Assembly (NCBI GenBank): GCA_937902605.1
Contig: CALFNC010000502.1
Location: 1 to 8,050 of the forward strand
Origin: an uncultured Acidobacteriota bacterium
GTDB taxonomy: Bacteria > Acidobacteriota > Thermoanaerobaculia > UBA5066
DNA: 8,050 nt
Direction of reading: 5' to 3'
The position numbers and the translations under genes are program-made. Within the stretch, counting starts at the first letter, position 1. Each line of letters opens with the position of its first letter. Of the stretch, positions 4,276 through 8,050 are shown one piece after another. The notes under the pieces were generated by a model. It was not told the origin of the DNA and did not search any database. It saw only the letters and a program-made list of their open reading frames with translations.

Positions 4276-5982
4276 ATGAAAACGACGGCTTGTGCCTTTC
4301 TCTTCGTTTCCCTCGTCGCAGTCCTCCCCGTTGCCGCCGCCTGGGGCAGGCTCGGCCGCGGCGACGCGACCCGCTCGGTCGTTTACGCGAAGTCCGGGAT
4401 GGTCGCGGCCGCGCAACCACTCGCGGTCCAGGCGGGCCTCGACGTCCTGAAGCGGGGCGGCAGCGCGGTCGACGCCGCCATTGCGACGAACGCCTGCCTC
4501 GGCCTGATGGAGCCTACGGCCAACGGCCTCGGCGGCGATCTATTTGCGATCCTCTGGGACCCCGCGAAAAAGGAGGTCGTCGGCCTCAACGCCTCGGGAA
4601 GGGCACCCCTCGCCCTCACGGCCGACAAGGTCCCCGCGAACCCCGACGGCACCATCCCGCTCCACTCCCCCTGGTCGTGGTCGGTTCCGGGTGCGGCGGA
4701 TGGCTGGTTCGAGCTGCACGCCAGGTATGGGAAGCTCCCGATGAAGGAGGTCCTGGCGGCGGCCATCAAGTACGCCGAGGAAGGCTTCCCGCTCTCCCCC
4801 GTCATCGCCTCGGACTGGGCCCGGTCGGTCAAGGTCTTCCAGGACAAGCCCGGCTTCCGCGAGGTCTTCATGCCGGGCGGGCGGGCGCCGAAAGAGGGAG
4901 AGCTCTTCAAGAACCCCGCCCTGGCGAAAACCCTCCGCCTGCTGGCCGAGAAGGGTCGCGACGCCTACTACAAGGGTCCCGTCGCCGAGGCGATCGTGGC
5001 CTTCTCGAAGAAGAACGGCGGCCTCTTCGAGCTTCAGGACTTCGCGAAGCACACTTCCACCTGGGACAAGCCGGCGTCCGTGAACTACCGCGGCTACGAC
5101 GTCTGGGAGCTTCCTCCGAACAGCCAGGGTATTGCGGCCCTCCAGATGCTGAACATCCTGGAAAACTTCAACCTTGCGAAGATGGGACGCTCCAGCGCCG
5201 ACTTCTGGCACGTAATGACAGAAGCCAAGAAGCTCGCCTTTGCCGACCGGGCGCGATACTACGCCGACCCGGCCTTCGCGAAAGTCCCGGTGGCCGAGCT
5301 TCTCGCGAAGGAATACGCGAAGAGGCGCGCCGCCCTGATTGACATGGCGAAGGCCACACTGGTCGACTCCCCCGGCGACCCGGTCGCGCTGAGCCGCAAA
5401 GAGACGACCTATCTCTGCACCGCCGACGCGAGCGGGATGATGGTCTCGCTGATCCAGAGCAACTACACGGGGTTCGGATCGGGTTACGTCGTCCCCGAGG
5501 TCGGCTTCGGCCTCCAGGACCGGGGCGGCCTTTTCTCGCTGAAGAAGGGGCACCCGAACTACCTGGAACCTGGAAAGCGCCCGTTCCAGACGATCATCCC
5601 GGCCTTCGTCACGAAGGACGGCCAGCCTATCCTCGCCTTTGGCCTGATGGGGGGCGACATGCAGCCGCAGGGGCACGCCCAGGTGATCGTGAACCTCGTC
5701 GACTTCGGGATGAACCTCCAGGAGGCCGGCGACGCGATACGGTTCCACCACACCGGCTCCTCCGAGCCGACCGGGACCGTCATGAAGGACGGCGGCATCC
5801 TCCACATCGAGGACGGACTGCCGGCCGCGGTGCTAGAGGAGCTAAAGAAACGGGGTCACGTCCTGAAGTCCGAGGGGGTCGGGCAGTACGGCGGCTACCA
5901 GGCCATCGCTCGCGACCCGGCCACCGGCGTTTTCTCGGGGGCAACCGAGAAGAGAAAGGACGGGGCGGCGGAGGGATTTTGA
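4276..5982 (+). CDS. ggt: Gamma-glutamyltransferase family Ntn-hydrolase, secreted
   Basis: This 568-residue member of the gamma-glutamyltransferase family is likely periplasmic or secreted, and is predicted to cleave gamma-glutamyl bonds (glutathione or similar) or transfer the glutamyl group. Residues 1-22 (MKTTACAFLFVSLVAVLPVAAA) look like a signal peptide. The precursor is expected to cut itself before T377 in KETTYL, which becomes the N-terminal nucleophile of the small subunit. Other family blocks are AAAQPLAVQAGLDVLKRGGSA (44-63, abridged here at its ends), NGLGGD (83-88), SGRAP (107-111, putative substrate-binding Arg), ELPPNSQG (278-285), QSNYTGFGSG (394-403), PGKRPF (432-437) and GLMGGDMQPQGH (456-467, oxyanion glycines). 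The Ser-Ser pair that follows KRP in the E. coli enzyme is QT here (438-439), as in distant GGT-like members, so the exact substrate is uncertain. GGAGGG (4263-4268) precedes ATG 4276 by seven bases. Sixteen to nineteen bases separate it from the aminotransferase. Confidence 0.93.
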   Translation: MKTTACAFLFVSLVAVLPVAAAWGRLGRGDATRSVVYAKSGMVAAAQPLAVQAGLDVLKRGGSAVDAAIATNACLGLMEPTANGLGGDLFAILWDPAKKEVVGLNASGRAPLALTADKVPANPDGTIPLHSPWSWSVPGAADGWFELHARYGKLPMKEVLAAAIKYAEEGFPLSPVIASDWARSVKVFQDKPGFREVFMPGGRAPKEGELFKNPALAKTLRLLAEKGRDAYYKGPVAEAIVAFSKKNGGLFELQDFAKHTSTWDKPASVNYRGYDVWELPPNSQGIAALQMLNILENFNLAKMGRSSADFWHVMTEAKKLAFADRARYYADPAFAKVPVAELLAKEYAKRRAALIDMAKATLVDSPGDPVALSRKETTYLCTADASGMMVSLIQSNYTGFGSGYVVPEVGFGLQDRGGLFSLKKGHPNYLEPGKRPFQTIIPAFVTKDGQPILAFGLMGGDMQPQGHAQVIVNLVDFGMNLQEAGDAIRFHHTGSSEPTGTVMKDGGILHIEDGLPAAVLEELKKRGHVLKSEGVGQYGGYQAIARDPATGVFSGATEKRKDGAAEGF

Positions 5983-6001
5983 AGCGTAAACTGACGCCGT
6001 G

Positions 6002-7243
6002 ATGAGTGAGTTAAAGACCGCCACGCGCACCCAGCTCCCGTCCGTCTCGGCCCGGGGCCGACTGGTGCCCGCCTCTCCGATCCGGAAGCTGGCCCCCTTC
6101 GCCGAGGAGGCGAAGCTGAAGGGGGTCCACGTCTACCACCTGAACATCGGCCAGCCCGACATCGAGACACCTGCCGTCATGCGGGAGCAGCTGAAACTGA
6201 TCAGTGAGAAGACCTACGAGTACACCCCGTCGGCCGGCACAAAGGCCTACGTTGACTCGATCCGGAAGTACTACGCAGGGCTCGGCATCCCGCTCGGCAC
6301 CGACGAGGTGCTCGGCACCACCGGCGGGAGCGAGGCGTTGCAGTTCGCCTTTCTCGCCTGCGCCGACTCCGGGGACGAGATTCTGATCGCCGAGCCCTTC
6401 TACACCAACTACCGGGCGTTCGCGGCAATCGCGGGTCTCGAGATGGTCCCGCTCCTCTCACGCGGCGAGGACGGCTTCCACCTCCCGCCGCGGGAAGAGT
6501 GGGAGGAGGCGCTGACCTCCCGAACGAAGATCGTCGTCATCACGAACCCGAACAACCCGACCGGCACCATCTACGCCCGCGAGGAGCTGGAGATGATCGC
6601 GGGCTTCTGCCGCGACCACGGCCTCTTCCTGATCTCGGATGAGGTCTACCGCGAGTTCGTCTACGACGGAGCCCGCGCGGTCTCGGCTCTGACGCTTTCG
6701 GGGATGTCGGATCTCGTCATCGTCGTCGACTCGCTCTCCAAGCGGTACAGCGCCTGCGGGATCCGGCTCGGCGCCCTCTGCACCCGGAACAAGGCGATCT
6801 TCGAGGCGGTCCTCCACATGGCTCAGGGGCGGCTCTCGCCTCCGGGGCTGGCGCAGGCGATCGCGCCTGCTGCCGCTTCGCTCGGACCCGATTTCTACGA
6901 CGGGGTCGTTAGCGAGTACCAGAAGCGGCGGGACATCCTCTATGAGGGGCTGACGAGGATCCCGGGCGTTTTTCTCCGCAAGCCGGAGGGGGCCTTCTAC
7001 TTCATCGCTCGCCTCCCCGTGGAGGACACCGAGGACTTCGCCCGGTGGCTCCTGACCGACTTCTCGCTCGAGGGGGGAACCGTGATGCTCGCCCCGGCCG
7101 CCGGCTTCTATGTGACGGAAGGGCGTGGCCTGAACGAGGTCCGGATTGCCTATGTCCTGAAGGGGGACGACCTCCTCCAGGCCGTGAAGATCCTCGCTGC
7201 CGCCCTCCCGGCCTACCAGAAGGCCCGGGGCCTTAGGGACTGA
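6002..7243 (+). CDS. Pyridoxal-phosphate aminotransferase, class I/II
   Basis: This 413-residue cytoplasmic fold-type I aminotransferase is of usual length for the aspartate-aminotransferase-like group. Landmarks: NIGQPDIETP at 48-57 (substrate loop), YTPSAGTKAYVDSIRKYY at 74-91, TTGGSEALQFAF at 106-117 (cofactor phosphate loop), PFYTNYRAF at 132-140 (aromatic stacking on the PLP ring), NPNNPTG at 182-188, SDEVYREFVYDG at 212-223 (Asp213 holds the pyridine nitrogen), DSLSKRYSACGIRLG at 243-257 with K247 as the Schiff-base lysine, and NEVRIAYV at 378-385 with R381 for the substrate carboxylate. The amino donor cannot be fixed from sequence. Two starts abut: GTG 5999 and ATG 6002; ATG is preferred. 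No Shine-Dalgarno is near either, and the gene starts less than 20 bases after the ggt stop, so translational coupling is likely. Confidence 0.94.
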   Translation: MSELKTATRTQLPSVSARGRLVPASPIRKLAPFAEEAKLKGVHVYHLNIGQPDIETPAVMREQLKLISEKTYEYTPSAGTKAYVDSIRKYYAGLGIPLGTDEVLGTTGGSEALQFAFLACADSGDEILIAEPFYTNYRAFAAIAGLEMVPLLSRGEDGFHLPPREEWEEALTSRTKIVVITNPNNPTGTIYAREELEMIAGFCRDHGLFLISDEVYREFVYDGARAVSALTLSGMSDLVIVVDSLSKRYSACGIRLGALCTRNKAIFEAVLHMAQGRLSPPGLAQAIAPAAASLGPDFYDGVVSEYQKRRDILYEGLTRIPGVFLRKPEGAFYFIARLPVEDTEDFARWLLTDFSLEGGTVMLAPAAGFYVTEGRGLNEVRIAYVLKGDDLLQAVKILAAALPAYQKARGLRD

Positions 7244-7983
7244 CCGCGCCCGAATTCCGCTTCCTCCCGTCCCCGCCGGGGACCGGCGACTACCCCGCGC
7301 TCGACAAGCCGGCGGGACAGGCCGTGCATGGGGCAGGCGGGCTGCTCGGCGAGATCCGGGCCGCGCTCGGGCCCGACCTCCACCTCGTCCACCGGCTCGA
7401 CCGGGCGACCTCCGGCGTCCTCCTCCTCGCCCGCGGGTGCGAGGCGCTCGCGGCGGCCCACGCGGTCTGGGCTCGCGATGTCGAGAAGGTCTACTTGGCG
7501 GTGACGCGCGGAGTTCCCGACCAGGCTGAGGGCGTCGTCGCGCTGCCCCTTCTCGAGCACCGGACCTCGAAGCCCGAGCTGATGACTAGGGCTCTGAAGA
7601 CAGCCTACGGGCCGGCCCGCGCGGGCAACCTGATCGCCGGGAAGAAAGTCCGGGCTATTCCTGCAGTCCCGTCGCCGGGCCGGACGGCAGTCCACCCGGC
7701 CGGGCGGCCCGCCTCGACCACTTACCGTGTCCTGGACACGAGGAAGGGGCTCGCCCTCGTCGAGCTGCGTCCGAGCGGGGGCCGGATGCACCAGCTCCGC
7801 GTTCACCTGCTCGCCCTCGGCACCCCCATCGCGAACGACCCGCTATACGACCCGCTGGCCGAGGGATTGCCCCCGTTTCTCCATGCTCTTCGCCTCACCT
7901 GGAGGAAGCCGCTCGGAAGTCGCAAGGGCGAGTGGTCGTGGGAGAGCCGCGCGTGCCTTCCGCCCCCGTTCGGGCCGGTCTGA
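7240..7983 (+). CDS. RluA-family RNA pseudouridine synthase
   Basis: This enzyme of about 247 residues isomerises specific uridines in rRNA or tRNA to pseudouridine. Counting from the proposed CTG start, LDKPAGQAVHGAGG (21-34) is the usual N-terminal KPAG block, HRLDRATSGVLLLAR (51-65) carries catalytic D54, KVYLAV is at 83-88, and SGGRMHQLRVHLLALGTPIANDPLY (179-203, shown here by its core GRMHQLRVH) is the C-terminal family block. The only ATG/GTG/TTG start in frame after the preceding in-frame TAG (7234-7236) is GTG 7324, which would cut off KPAG. CTG 7240, overlapping the aminotransferase TGA as CTGA, keeps it, so I choose CTG with the start marked uncertain. The segment between about 105 and 155 is longer than usual in the family. 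There is no S4 domain. The target site cannot be told. Confidence 0.88.
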   Translation: MTAPEFRFLPSPPGTGDYPALDKPAGQAVHGAGGLLGEIRAALGPDLHLVHRLDRATSGVLLLARGCEALAAAHAVWARDVEKVYLAVTRGVPDQAEGVVALPLLEHRTSKPELMTRALKTAYGPARAGNLIAGKKVRAIPAVPSPGRTAVHPAGRPASTTYRVLDTRKGLALVELRPSGGRMHQLRVHLLALGTPIANDPLYDPLAEGLPPFLHALRLTWRKPLGSRKGEWSWESRACLPPPFGPV

Positions 7984-7993
7984 CCGCCGGCCC
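7972..7993 (+). terminator. GC-rich hairpin at the pseudouridine synthase stop codon
   Basis: GGGCCGG (7972-7978) and CCGGCCC (7987-7993) pair perfectly over seven bases. The eight-base loop contains the TGA stop at 7981-7983. CCCTTCC follows, without a U-tract. It is well placed to end the ggt-aminotransferase-pseudouridine synthase unit before the next gene, but the weak tail makes this tentative. Confidence 0.4.
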
Positions 7994-8023
7994 CCCTTCC
8001 GGGCTGGTGTATCGTCCCCGCCC

Positions 8024-8050
8024 ATGTCCGAAGCCGCCACTGTGACCACT
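8024..8050 (+). CDS. Start of an unidentified gene (partial, runs off the right edge)
   Basis: ATG 8024 opens a frame of nine codons (MSEAATVTT) that continues beyond the window; too little is present to name it. It begins 40 bases after the pseudouridine synthase stop. No Shine-Dalgarno precedes it. TATCGT at 8010-8015 is a possible -10 ending eight bases before the ATG, which would again give a leaderless or nearly leaderless message, but no -35 box is evident. The frame could also be fortuitous. Confidence 0.4.

Noticed and set aside
4540..5805. Long minus-strand open frame opposite the gamma-glutamyltransferase gene
   Set aside because: It is antisense to a well-recognised enzyme; composition is that of a shadow frame.
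7324..7983. GTG 7324 as the start of the pseudouridine synthase
   Set aside because: It would remove the conserved LDKPAG segment (7300-7317), so translation probably starts further upstream.

Overview
The window is a GC-rich (roughly two thirds G+C) bacterial fragment with dense coding. It looks like the end of a metagenomic or draft-genome contig: the first 51 bases are Illumina P5/read-1 adapter sequence, not genomic DNA, and real sequence starts at about base 52. No gene here fixes the phylum. The gene mix (animal-like phosphofructokinase C-terminus, PPi-type phosphofructokinase, DUF2252, VapBC) and the high GC would suit a free-living lineage such as Acidobacteriota, but that is a guess.

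Layout, left to right. (1) 1-51, adapter. (2) 52-464, plus strand: the last 136 codons of a phosphofructokinase whose C-terminus resembles the animal, two-domain enzyme. (3) 465-600: a hairpin and a well-formed promoter that drives (4) a VapBC-type toxin-antitoxin pair, a Phd/VapB-like antitoxin (601-891) overlapping a PIN-domain toxin (888-1280). (5) Convergent to it, on the minus strand, a two-gene unit: a DUF2252 protein (4146-2773) followed after 44 bases by a PPi-type phosphofructokinase (2728-1391). (6) A divergent intergenic region, 4147-4275. (7) A plus-strand run: secreted gamma-glutamyltransferase-like protein (4276-5982), class I aminotransferase (6002-7243), RluA-family pseudouridine synthase (about 7240-7983), then the first nine codons of another gene at the right edge (8024 on).

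How the genes may work together. Two different phosphofructokinase types lie within 1 kb of each other. One is predicted to use ATP and be allosteric; the other carries the Asp/Lys signature of PPi-dependent, reversible enzymes. This suggests glycolytic flux control with a choice of phosphoryl donor. DUF2252 is uncharacterised, but its conserved blocks look like kinase active-site elements in permuted order, which makes its pairing with the PPi-type enzyme worth attention. In the right-hand cluster, cleavage of gamma-glutamyl compounds in the periplasm followed by transamination of the released amino acids is a plausible link, but only an inference. The pseudouridine synthase appears to be translationally coupled to the aminotransferase through a CTG start.

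No tRNA, rRNA, CRISPR array, insertion sequence or integrase was seen. There is no gene-free stretch over 300 bases. The most notable items are the adapter, the animal-like PFK end, the permuted kinase-like motif order in DUF2252, the promoter geometry implying a leaderless antitoxin mRNA, the CTG start, and the repeated placement of short GC hairpins at stop codons.
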